A stretch of DNA of 64,000 nt from the IMG/VR virus record IMGVR_UViG_3300025864_000012, positions 30,143 to 94,142 of that record; one strand, written 5' to 3'. Below the pieces are notes generated by a model that saw only the letters and a list, made by a program, of their open reading frames with translations, had not been told where the DNA came from and searched no databases. Both the position numbers and the translations under genes were made by a program. The stretch comes from a virus. This document shows positions 23,838 to 30,011 of the stretch, one piece after another; position 1 is the first letter of the stretch, and every line of letters begins with the position of its first letter.

Positions 23838-24593
23838 CTACCTGATCTCGTCCACGAGACCGTACTTCAGCGCCGTCTCGGAGTCAATCCACCAATCCTT
23901 GCGTTTCCAGTTCTTGATGAAGGAGGCCCTGGTGATCTTGCCTCTAGAGCGGTTGACAAAGATATCGGTGATGTGCTTCTGGATTTGCTCCACCCAAGCC
24001 ACGGTATCTTTGACGTCGCCCATCTTACCCTCTGTTTCGAAGCTTGCTTCATGAATCAAAAGCGAGGCCTGCCGCCCCATGACCCGCGTGGAGCCCGCCT
24101 GCAAAAGAATGGCCGCCATCGAGGCAGCCCAGCCGCGTGCTACGGTCGTGACCTCATGCCCGTTGTCAACGAGCGAGCTGACGTAGTCGTACAGAGCCAT
24201 GCCGGCCACAATGTGGCCACCACCGCTCATGATCTCCAGTTCTATGTCGCATCCCGGGTCAGAACGCGACCACAATGTCAACATGGCAACACATTGCTCC
24301 ACGGATTCGTCAGTGACATTACCCATGAAGCGGTAGACTTTGAAGTGGTGGTCTGAGAAGGTGAATGCCTTGTGACACTCCTCGTACTCGGCTAGCCCCA
24401 TCTCAGCCTGACGGGCGGTGCAGCGGGCCGTCCGGGCATTCGCTTTTGCCTCTGCGCCCTCAGCAGCCAGCTTGCGAGCCAACACCCTCTCCCTTAGGGC
24501 CTCAGCGCGACTCTTCTCCGCTTTGGCCATCTTCGTCTGGAATTCGGCTTCGATCAAGCGCGGGTCGGTCGGGGTGACTGGAACATCAGACAA
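23838..24593 (-). CDS. ClpP-like serine protease (copy 2)
   Basis: A 251-residue paralogue of the protease at 7880. The start is TTG at 24593, supported by AGGAGG seven bases upstream. The first 85 residues are a charged helical extension. The triad is Ser158 (GWAASMAA), His181 (LIHEASF) and Asp233 (RKDWW), with family tail DSETALKYGLVDEI; the oxyanion region reads SGGGH instead of NSPGGE in copy 1. This difference may change substrate choice. It is the first gene after the promoter at 24807-24835. Confidence 0.88.
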   Translation of the reverse strand: MSDVPVTPTDPRLIEAEFQTKMAKAEKSRAEALRERVLARKLAAEGAEAKANARTARCTARQAEMGLAEYEECHKAFTFSDHHFKVYRFMGNVTDESVEQCVAMLTLWSRSDPGCDIELEIMSGGGHIVAGMALYDYVSSLVDNGHEVTTVARGWAASMAAILLQAGSTRVMGRQASLLIHEASFETEGKMGDVKDTVAWVEQIQKHITDIFVNRSRGKITRASFIKNWKRKDWWIDSETALKYGLVDEIR

Positions 24594-24848
24594 TATGGCC
24601 CTCCTTGAGTTGTGGTCATGCTAACGCCAAGCGCAAAGCCGAACAACTGATGGATCCCCGTGAACCACAGGGCAACCGTGGCCCCCACTGGGCCGCCGGT
24701 CACATCCATAATGTTACTCCCACCGACGGTCTGTGTAAAGGGGCAATTCTCACCATCCTCTGTGAAACCTCCTAGTTCCCGTTCTAGAAGCGCGGTGCTG
24801 TGGTTCATCTTACACCATTGTCGTCCCAATGTAAATGGCCCGGACACG
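24594..24848. other. Intergenic leader between terminator and ClpP-like gene
   Basis: About 250 bases containing the promoter at 24807-24835 and the ribosome site of the protease gene. A frame from the ATG at 24808 (MNHSTALLERELGGF..., with a hydrophobic stretch) crosses it but overlaps the protease start by 40 bases and has its ATG inside the -10 box, so I do not call it a gene. Confidence 0.5.
24807..24835 (-). promoter_or_regulatory. Sigma-70-type promoter upstream of the second ClpP-like gene
   Basis: On the minus strand TTTACA (-35), a 17-bp spacer and TAAGAT (-10). It lies just downstream of a strong terminator and about 215 bases before the TTG start of the protease gene, in a stretch without a convincing gene, so it is well placed to start the 24593-to-low-coordinate operon. 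Confidence 0.6.
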
Positions 24849-24892
24849 AAAAACGGGCCGGACCAACCAAAAGGTCAGTCCGGCCCGTTTCA
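24849..24892 (-). terminator. Rho-independent terminator
   Basis: A 13-bp perfect stem (AAACGGGCCGGAC with GTCCGGCCCGTTT) around a loop of about 14 bases, followed on the minus strand by a T run (GTTTTTCG). It lies after the small membrane protein gene at 24910 and should end the transcript that carries the RNA genes and RNA ligase. Confidence 0.85.
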
Positions 24893-24909
24893 ATGATCAG
24901 GCAGTTATG

Positions 24910-25110
24910 TTAGAACTTGGTGTCTGGCCAGATGGCCTTCTTGATACCATAGAGCACGCCGCCGCCGATCAAGGCGATGGTCGCGTTCTCCACGCCGACG
25001 CTCTCGAGATTGCCGGGGTTCGCCAACCAAGCTACGCCTGCCCCGATGAGGGGAAAGACGATCGTCCAAAAGGCGCGGATGAGTGCAGCCTGAAGGAGTT
25101 TCCAGTTCAT
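24910..25110 (-). CDS. Small holin-like membrane protein
   Basis: A 66-residue protein from the ATG at 25110, which has AGGAGG at ideal spacing. Two hydrophobic helices (ALIRAFWTIVFPLIGAGVAWL and TIALIGGGVLYGIKKAI) with a basic N-terminus and short tail give a class II holin-like layout. It is the last gene before a terminator, and next to another tiny membrane protein. The endolysin lies far away at 39449, so the holin role is tentative. Confidence 0.66.
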   Translation of the reverse strand: MNWKLLQAALIRAFWTIVFPLIGAGVAWLANPGNLESVGVENATIALIGGGVLYGIKKAIWPDTKF

Positions 25111-25112
25111 TG

Positions 25113-25238
25113 TCACCTCCTTCTACGGTTACGAATAAACAGGACGCCGTAGAACACAAGGCCCACGCCGATGACGAATGGAGCGACTATGAGGGCGTTC
25201 TGTGTCTCTTGCCACCAGAGGTTGAAGTCGAAGCTCAT
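25113..25238 (-). CDS. 41-residue membrane protein
   Basis: Read directly from the minus strand: MSFDFNLWWQETQNALIV followed by a transmembrane segment (PFVIGVGLVFYGVLFI) and the basic end RNRRRR. The ATG overlaps the RNA ligase stop (ATGA) and the gene encodes the ribosome site of the next gene in its last codons. Likely a membrane partner of the holin-like protein. Too short for most gene finders. Confidence 0.66.
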   Translation of the reverse strand: MSFDFNLWWQETQNALIVAPFVIGVGLVFYGVLFIRNRRRR

Positions 25239-26140
25239 TGTGCCCCTGATTCGAACGCTTGCTCCGCGAGCTTCTCCTTGTACCATTCCGGCAGGCCAAA
25301 CGTCGCACGGCGCATCAGCTCAGGGCTGAACTCTTGCCAGAGGAACTTGAGGATCGCGTCACGCTCTTCCTCAGCGATGTCACGCTTGGCCTCGGCTATG
25401 AGCTTACCAATGTCCCTTGGTGAATTCTCGAGCTCCCCGTTGTCCCTGAGGTGCTGGACCGCCTTCTCGAAGCGGGCATCAGTGCGGAATCCATCTTTGA
25501 AAGCGTCCCACTTCCCCTTGGAAGTGTTCTCCTTGCTCCAGCCGCTGATGTGCTTTTCCTTGAACGCCTCACTGACAAACTTGCCGCACATGAGGGGGAT
25601 AGGCTGGCCACCTAGGAGGAAGGGGCGAGCATAGTTCTTGACGACTACGCCCTCTACCTTCGTCCCACCAAGGTAGCTGTCAGTCTCGAGCATGGCCTTC
25701 AGCTCATCGGCTGACTTTATCAGCCCCTGATAAATCAGAGGTACAGCCTCAAGGTCGATACTGCCGGCCAGTTCCGCAAGCTCCTCGTACTCCGAAACGA
25801 AGGTGTCACCGGGCGTGGAGGCACCGAAGATGACGATGTGGTTCCGGGGGATGCGCTGGTAGCAGAGCGTGTTGTGCTTGGGCTTCCTCAGGTACTCGCC
25901 GTAGAACAAGATGTCGTTAGGCAGGTCGACGCTGTGGACATAGTCCCAGGCATCCATGAACATTTTATCAACAGCACCCTCGTACTGCTCCTTGCCCTTG
26001 GAGCGACACTTCGCTTCGCCGTTCACGCGGCCAAACACGAATTGGCTTCCGTCAATTTTCTCGGTGATTTCTACTTCGTCCAGAAACAAATCGGCGATAT
26101 AGTCTTGGCCCACTGCAAATATTTTAGGAAAGGCGTGCAT
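25235..26140 (-). CDS. RNA ligase of the nucleotidyltransferase superfamily (Rnl2-like)
   Basis: An ATP-dependent ligase that seals 3'-OH to 5'-phosphate RNA ends. Motif I is EKIDGS with the adenylated lysine at 28 (K-x-D-G), motif III is FYGEYL (79-84), motif IV is EGVVVKN (163-169) and motif V is GKFVSEAFKEK (186-196). At 301 residues it lacks room for a DNA ligase OB fold and fits PF09414-type RNA ligases. It uses a chemistry different from RtcB, so the phage has two sealing routes. It lies close to the tRNA cluster. Confidence 0.85.
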   Translation of the reverse strand: MHAFPKIFAVGQDYIADLFLDEVEITEKIDGSQFVFGRVNGEAKCRSKGKEQYEGAVDKMFMDAWDYVHSVDLPNDILFYGEYLRKPKHNTLCYQRIPRNHIVIFGASTPGDTFVSEYEELAELAGSIDLEAVPLIYQGLIKSADELKAMLETDSYLGGTKVEGVVVKNYARPFLLGGQPIPLMCGKFVSEAFKEKHISGWSKENTSKGKWDAFKDGFRTDARFEKAVQHLRDNGELENSPRDIGKLIAEAKRDIAEEERDAILKFLWQEFSPELMRRATFGLPEWYKEKLAEQAFESGAQ

Positions 26141-26143
26141 GAT

Positions 26144-26761
26144 TCAGTCCCAGAGGCTGCCGTAGTTGTTGATGAAGAGCAGGAAGCCGTCATGGTGCAT
26201 ACGCTCAAGCTCGCGTTCTGCTTCACTCTCCCCGTGCCAGCCATACTCGTTGAGCAGCGCCCACGCCGCAAACCCATCGGCCATGCGATTCAGCGCGTCA
26301 CGCCACGCCACCATACCGTCTCCGCCCTCCTCTGTCTCTTCGGAAGTCTCAGGGTCGTAGTCCATCGAGTAAATGGCCCTGCCATCGGGTCCGAGAATCT
26401 GAGCGGGATGGCCATGCTCCTTCTCGGCAAGGTGACGCAACGCGTCTGGAAGCCACCCGGCAAGATAATGATCCAGGCCCCACCAATCCTGCTGACCCCA
26501 ACCATGGAGGCCACGAAGGTAGAAGTTCTTCAGCGCACCCCACCAATAGAGATGAACGACCTGATCGCGCACAAATCGATAGACAGTCCAATACCTGTCG
26601 TGAAGCCAATCATACCAATGCTTCTCATCGTTGTCGGCAAAGATTCGGTCAAGGCCATCCGACCTTCCCGCCGCAATGCGCGCACGAGACTCATCGCGCC
26701 ACTTGAGATGGCGCTCGTCCCATTCCTTCATTAGCTGTTCGGATGCTTCTTGAAGATTCAC
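26144..26761 (-). CDS. Conserved phage hypothetical protein
   Basis: A 205-residue, Trp-rich and His-rich protein (WYDWLHDRYWTVYRFVRDQVVHLYWWG, WWGLDHYLAGWLPDALRHL). The composition and the motif WWGLD-LAGWLPDALRHL are reminiscent of phage proteins of unknown role. The GTG start overlaps the upstream stop (GTGA), and the gene precedes the RNA ligase by 3 bases, so involvement in RNA repair can be considered but is not shown. Confidence 0.66.
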   Translation of the reverse strand: MNLQEASEQLMKEWDERHLKWRDESRARIAAGRSDGLDRIFADNDEKHWYDWLHDRYWTVYRFVRDQVVHLYWWGALKNFYLRGLHGWGQQDWWGLDHYLAGWLPDALRHLAEKEHGHPAQILGPDGRAIYSMDYDPETSEETEEGGDGMVAWRDALNRMADGFAAWALLNEYGWHGESEAERELERMHHDGFLLFINNYGSLWD

Positions 26762-27021
26762 GAATTCCCCCCACTAGCTAAAGAAGTGACCACGACAACA
26801 AGGTTACCCAGAGTCACACTCGAAGTATACGCTAAATGTTGGTAGATGTAAAGACTTCCGGCAGGACTCTCAGTCCCTGCATCACTTTCGTACGCGGTGC
26901 TCCGACAGATGACCAACTGTCCCGGTTTGGTTGTCCCTACTGAGGGCTGGTGGCGGTCGTTGCCGCCACAGTCGTTTTGTTCTGAGCACATGCGGTACGT
27001 GGTCGAAGAGAGCTTCTCCAC
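26758..27021 (-). CDS. Hypothetical protein next to the tRNA cluster
   Basis: An 87-residue frame ending in a GTGA overlap with the next gene, which supports its reality. The C-terminus is hydrophobic (LGNLVVVVTSLASG). Start choice is uncertain: GTG 27021 or ATG 26991, neither with a clear ribosome site. No similarity recognised. Confidence 0.45.
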   Translation of the reverse strand: MEKLSSTTYRMCSEQNDCGGNDRHQPSVGTTKPGQLVICRSTAYESDAGTESPAGSLYIYQHLAYTSSVTLGNLVVVVTSLASGGNS

Positions 27022-27044
27022 CTCGGATGCCTATCTTCACGGCT

Positions 27045-27120
27045 TGGCTGGCGCGGCAGGCATCGAACCTGCGACCGCTCCGGTAACAGCGGAGTGCTCT
27101 ACCTGCTGAGCTACGCGCCA
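27045..27120 (-). tRNA. tRNA-Asn (anticodon GTT), CCA encoded
   Basis: Cloverleaf on the minus strand: acceptor TGGCGCG/CGCGCCA, D stem GCTC/GAGC, anticodon stem CTCCG/CGGAG around CTGTTAC, T stem GCAGG/CCTGC around TTCGATG, discriminator G and CCA. All helices are fully paired. Confidence 0.93.
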
Positions 27121-27122
27121 AT

Positions 27123-27212
27123 TGGCGGATGAGGTAGGATTCGAACCCACGGAGCTGTTACGCTCGGCTGTTTTCAAGACAGCTGCCTTCAACCAGACTC
27201 GGCCACTCATCC
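27123..27212 (-). tRNA. tRNA-Ser (anticodon TGA), CCA encoded
   Basis: Acceptor GGATGAG/CTCATCC, anticodon stem GCTGT/ACAGC with loop CTTGAAA, a long variable arm (GAGC/GCTC) typical of serine tRNAs, T stem GTGGG/CCTAC, G discriminator and CCA. Only two bases separate it from the tRNA-Asn gene. Confidence 0.92.
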
Positions 27213-27213
27213 T

Positions 27214-27299
27214 TGGCGGATGGAGCAGGATTCGAACCTGCGACGGTGTGACCCGTTGCGGCTTAGCAAGCCGGTGCCTTACCTCTCGGCCATCCATCC
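27214..27299 (-). tRNA. tRNA-Ser (anticodon GCT), CCA encoded
   Basis: Acceptor GGATGGA/TCCATCC, D arm GCC...GGC, anticodon loop TTGCTAA, long variable arm, T stem GCAGG/CCTGC, G discriminator and CCA. The anticodon stem has one C-C mismatch at its outer pair (27-43). Confidence 0.9.
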
Positions 27300-27303
27300 T
27301 TAG

Positions 27304-27392
27304 TGGTGAGCAGGGTAGGATTCGAACCTACAGGAGACCCAGTCTCAACGAGGTTACAGCCCGCCGCGACGCACCGTCTTCGCCGCCCGCTC
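27304..27392 (-). tRNA. tRNA-Tyr (anticodon GTA), CCA encoded
   Basis: Acceptor GAGCGGG/CCTGCTC, D stem GCGA/TCGC, anticodon loop CTGTAAC, long variable arm (GAGAC/GTCTC) as in bacterial tRNA-Tyr, T stem GTAGG/CCTAC, A discriminator and CCA. Position 8 is C instead of the usual U. Confidence 0.88.
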
Positions 27393-27395
27393 AAT

Positions 27396-27476
27396 TGGTG
27401 GAGGCGGCCGGAATCGAACCGGCGTCCTCGGGTTGCCCATCAGGCCCTAGCCCAAGTCGATACCATTATCGCCCCC
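27396..27476 (-). ncRNA. Miniature tmRNA-like RNA: tRNA-like domain without tag body
   Basis: Eighty-one bases including CCA. The ends pair as an acceptor (GGGGGCG/CGCCTCC), with T arm GCCGG-TTCGATT-CCGGC, A discriminator and CCA. After the acceptor comes GATAATGGTATCGAC, close to the conserved tmRNA D-domain GATTCTGGATTCGAC (11 of 15), not a normal D arm. No 5+7 anticodon arm can be drawn. Instead CTTGGG pairs with CCCGAG in the place of tmRNA helix P2, capped by a short hairpin (GCC/GGC). Tag reading frame and pseudoknots are absent. It starts the RNA cluster, 3 bases before tRNA-Tyr. A degenerate tRNA is the alternative. Confidence 0.62.
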
Positions 27477-27666
27477 ATTTGGCAGCGGCCCCCGATTCTT
27501 CCTGCCGCTACCGTGCGAACCCCTGAATCGTCTCGACCCTGCTGGGGGTCAGGTCCGCGCCCGTCCCGAGACTTCAAGCCAAGCCAAAGGCCGCAGCCGA
27601 CGACTTGGCGCCCGGGGGCCGACTCACGTTGCGACGGTACCAGCTACGCCGTCGTGGTCGGCAGGT
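27477..27666. other. GC-rich structured non-coding segment before the RNA cluster
   Basis: No supported gene. On the minus strand there is a 9-bp hairpin GGTAGCGGC/GCCGCTGCC (with one G-T pair) ending just before the mini tmRNA-like gene, and a second hairpin GACCC/GGGTC further upstream. It may be the transcribed leader of the RNA cluster, a processing signal, or a further RNA gene. Confidence 0.5.
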
Positions 27667-28002
27667 TCAAGGCATCATGGCATCCTTACTGCACTTGGGG
27701 CAGAGGAGATGCCCGAGCCATTCACAGATAATGTCACTCGACAGTTCGTCGCCGCCATACATGGCCCCGAGAACGTTTAGGCATTCCTCTTCGTCATCCT
27801 CGGCGAACAGAACCCCGCAGTTAGGGCACATCACGGTGTAGTCAACGAATCCCGGATGATCGTCCGCGAACACCCGCAGCGCCGCCACGAAGTTTCCGCC
27901 AAGGTGCCGGAGCGGCCCCATGTCGTTGCACATCTCCAGCATCCGCAGTTCCAGCGGCTTCAGCACGTGGTCGTCGGGTACGGCGCGGATGTCAGTCACC
28001 AT
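27667..28002 (-). CDS. Zinc-ribbon hypothetical protein
   Basis: A 111-residue protein starting ATG-GTG at 28002 (or GTG 27999, which forms a GTGA overlap with the small membrane gene). It has CPNCG near residue 70 and CPKCSKD near the end, forming a zinc ribbon, and a helical N-terminal half (LKPLELRMLEMCNDMG). It is the last gene before the RNA cluster. Confidence 0.62.
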   Translation of the reverse strand: MVTDIRAVPDDHVLKPLELRMLEMCNDMGPLRHLGGNFVAALRVFADDHPGFVDYTVMCPNCGVLFAEDDEEECLNVLGAMYGGDELSSDIICEWLGHLLCPKCSKDAMMP

Positions 28003-28127
28003 GCGACGAAACCGGCCCACGCCGCCGCGCATGCCCATCCCGCAGCCGCATCGAGGTTGTGCCGCCACAGACTCAAGGCGGCGTTCAGTGCGAAGACGAC
28101 TACGGCGATGGTGGCGATGGTAGTCAT
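27996..28127 (-). CDS. 43-residue membrane protein
   Basis: Read from the minus strand: MTTIATIAVVVFALNAALSL, then a short polar link and a second hydrophobic helix (WACAAAWAGFVAW). The ATG overlaps the upstream stop (ATGA) and the stop overlaps the next start, so it fits exactly between two genes. Function unknown. Confidence 0.62.
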   Translation of the reverse strand: MTTIATIAVVVFALNAALSLWRHNLDAAAGWACAAAWAGFVAW

Positions 28128-28585
28128 TCGAGACTCCCGGAGGTCGGGTACACGACGGCACTGGCCAGCCCCTGCAACGTCTCCTCAAACCGACGCTCCG
28201 GCGACCACGAGTACATCTCTGAGCCGTGGTCGACGTACCCCCTGTGGAACCTGGCCCGCGCCGTCTTCAGAATTATGCCGTAGTGGTCGTCGATGAGGTT
28301 GTGCAGGTTGTCCAGTGCCTGTTCGGCCAGCGACTCGAATAGGAACTCCTGCACCGGGAACGGGACGCTAAAGCTTTGGAGTGCGTCCAAAGTCGGGTCC
28401 AAAGTGTCCAGTGTTTTGTCCACCTCGCCGTAGTCAATGTCCGTGACCGCGCCGCACTCGGGGCACTGATCACGGTCGTCCGGGCTGTCATTCTGTTCGC
28501 GCAACACGTCAGAATCAGATAGGTTGTGCGAATGAATTGACGTGGGCGCTTCGCACTCAGACAGCCAATGCAGGAATCCCACCAC
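28124..28585 (-). CDS. Hypothetical protein with CxxC
   Basis: A 153-residue acidic protein with one CPECG pair near residue 41 and a helical C-terminal domain (EFLFESLAEQALDNLHNLIDDHYG). Starts with GTG. Coupled to the small membrane protein by ATGA. Function unknown. Confidence 0.58.
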   Translation of the reverse strand: MVGFLHWLSECEAPTSIHSHNLSDSDVLREQNDSPDDRDQCPECGAVTDIDYGEVDKTLDTLDPTLDALQSFSVPFPVQEFLFESLAEQALDNLHNLIDDHYGIILKTARARFHRGYVDHGSEMYSWSPERRFEETLQGLASAVVYPTSGSLE

Positions 28586-28618
28586 ACCCCCAGTGGATAG
28601 CGTTTGGGGCAGACACCA

Positions 28619-29296
28619 TCAGTACGCCGTTTGTGCCCACGGTCCCCAGCCCTCTTTGAGCCAGAGCTTGCAGGCTTCCCGTAGGTTGTACTCGGCGGTG
28701 TAGAGCAGGCCCCAGAAGCGAAAGGCAACATGCTCGCGCCACATCTGCATCAGGCCTCTGAAGAAGCCGCCGTTCTCCTCTCCAGCACGCTCACGTCCAC
28801 TCGACTCGCGCATAATGACCTGGCTCAGCTTCGACCACGACGATGCCGGCCACCCAACCCAGCGGGCCAGCGGCAGCCACCGGATACCGTTCGAGGTGCC
28901 ACCCGGGTGCAGCATCTTATCTCGGCCAGCATGGGACTTCTTCTGCCAATCCTTCGCCTGGGAGCGCCACGTCCTTAGCGCCTTTTCCCAAGTCGCTTTG
29001 AGATGAGCACCACGAGGGACCGCCCGCACTTGTGTTGGCATGAGGGCGCGGAAGCACGCCCGGACGCGGCAGAGGCTGCGCCTCGCGCGGTGCGCAGCCC
29101 CCTTCGCCTTGAGGGCCCTGACCATCAGCTCAGAGCTGGCGAGCTCAGGGTTCGGCGTCACGGTGGGACTCGCGCTTGGCGACCCAGATGGCAACGGCTC
29201 CGAGGAACCCGCCGCGTTGGGGCCTATCACGATAATCACCATGACGAGGAACAACAGGACGAGAACGAGGACAACGCCAATTAGTCGAACCTTCAC
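28619..29296 (-). CDS. Membrane-anchored lytic transglycosylase-like protein
   Basis: A 225-residue protein from GTG 29296 with a GGGAGG ribosome site. It has an N-terminal signal or anchor helix (LIGVVLVLVLLFLVMVIIVI), a Pro/Ser/Thr linker (SGSPSASPTVTPNPE), a basic helical region, and an SLT-like domain: SQVIMRESSGRE, where the Glu would be catalytic, then FRGLMQMW and ending EGWGPWAQTAY. It would cleave peptidoglycan glycan strands from the outer face of the membrane, in lysis or in cell-wall remodelling. Confidence 0.7.
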   Translation of the reverse strand: MKVRLIGVVLVLVLLFLVMVIIVIGPNAAGSSEPLPSGSPSASPTVTPNPELASSELMVRALKAKGAAHRARRSLCRVRACFRALMPTQVRAVPRGAHLKATWEKALRTWRSQAKDWQKKSHAGRDKMLHPGGTSNGIRWLPLARWVGWPASSWSKLSQVIMRESSGRERAGEENGGFFRGLMQMWREHVAFRFWGLLYTAEYNLREACKLWLKEGWGPWAQTAY

Positions 29297-29337
29297 CTTG
29301 GACCTCCCTGGTCTTTTGCTGAATGCTCTATGTTACC

Positions 29338-29859
29338 TTATTTTGCGCCTCTTGTATAGGCCCCGCACCTTTCTTCTATCTGCTCAATAGACACGGGGTA
29401 GTATTTGCGTCCGTCCCACTCGGTGTCCACCCCTACATCAAACCGCATGCGCAGGCGTGAATCGAGGTGTTCTGGCAGCGGCTTACCGTGCGAGTGGCCA
29501 TGCAGCATCACGGTGTTCGGCCGCCAGGAAAGCCACGGATAGTGACAAACATAGTAGTGGCACTTATTGTGCCGAAAGTCTAGCGCCAGCGGATCGTGCC
29601 TCACCTTCGGATCGTGATTCCCCTTCACCCAGTGCACCGTACATGCGCTTTCCAGCGCAGCGGCGTATGCCCTGAACGTCTCTGGACGGAAGGCGAAGTC
29701 TCCTAGAACATACAGCTCGTCCGAAGGCCGAACCGTCTCTAGGGCATTCGCCAGAAGCGTACTGTTCATCTCGCCGACAGAATGGAACTCGTGGCGCTGC
29801 TTCTGCAGCCATTCGGCCCAGTGGTCGAGGTGGAAGTCTGCGATAAGCAGGATGGTCAC
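29338..29859 (-). CDS. Calcineurin-like metallophosphoesterase
   Basis: A 173-residue enzyme starting at GTG 29859 in a GTGA overlap. Metal motifs appear in order: LIADFHLDH (D-x-H), VLGDFAF (GD), VKGNHD (GNHD), CHYP and MLHGHSHG (GHxH). Length and motif set match small phage phosphoesterases similar to YfcE/MJ0936-type folds. Substrate may be a nucleotide or a phosphate on nucleic acid ends; removal of cyclic phosphates from RNA ends is possible given the repair genes here, but this is speculation. Confidence 0.82.
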   Translation of the reverse strand: MTILLIADFHLDHWAEWLQKQRHEFHSVGEMNSTLLANALETVRPSDELYVLGDFAFRPETFRAYAAALESACTVHWVKGNHDPKVRHDPLALDFRHNKCHYYVCHYPWLSWRPNTVMLHGHSHGKPLPEHLDSRLRMRFDVGVDTEWDGRKYYPVSIEQIEERCGAYTRGAK

Positions 29860-30011
29860 TTCTTGCTCCTCGGCACACCACCCATACCGTACAACATTAC
29901 CGCAAGCTGAACTCTCCAACTCTCAGGGCGATCACTCTGCGCTAGCTCCTTCACTCGCAGCCTGCCGTCGGCGATCTCTGCAAGAATCCTGATGTGCATC
30001 TCCGTGACCAT
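29856..30011 (-). CDS. 51-residue hypothetical protein
   Basis: Starts MVTEMHIRILAEIADGRLRVKELAQSD with a GGGAGA ribosome site and ends PRSKK, overlapping the phosphoesterase start by GTGA. The middle resembles a short helix-turn-helix. It overlaps the previous gene by 61 bases in another frame, which is unusual here. Confidence 0.5.
   Translation of the reverse strand: MVTEMHIRILAEIADGRLRVKELAQSDRPESWRVQLAVMLYGMGGVPRSKK

Noticed and set aside
24554-24808. 84-codon frame with a hydrophobic segment before the second ClpP-like gene
   Set aside because: Its ATG lies in the -10 box of a good promoter, it overlaps the protease start by 40 bases, and it lacks a ribosome site.
27574-27609. Short minus-strand reading frame AKSSAAAFGLA-stop, resembling a tmRNA proteolysis tag
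   Set aside because: Tempting next to the tmRNA-like RNA, but it lies 5' of that RNA's mature start, not inside it. The ending GLA is not the usual ALAA, and such frames are expected by chance in GC-rich DNA.
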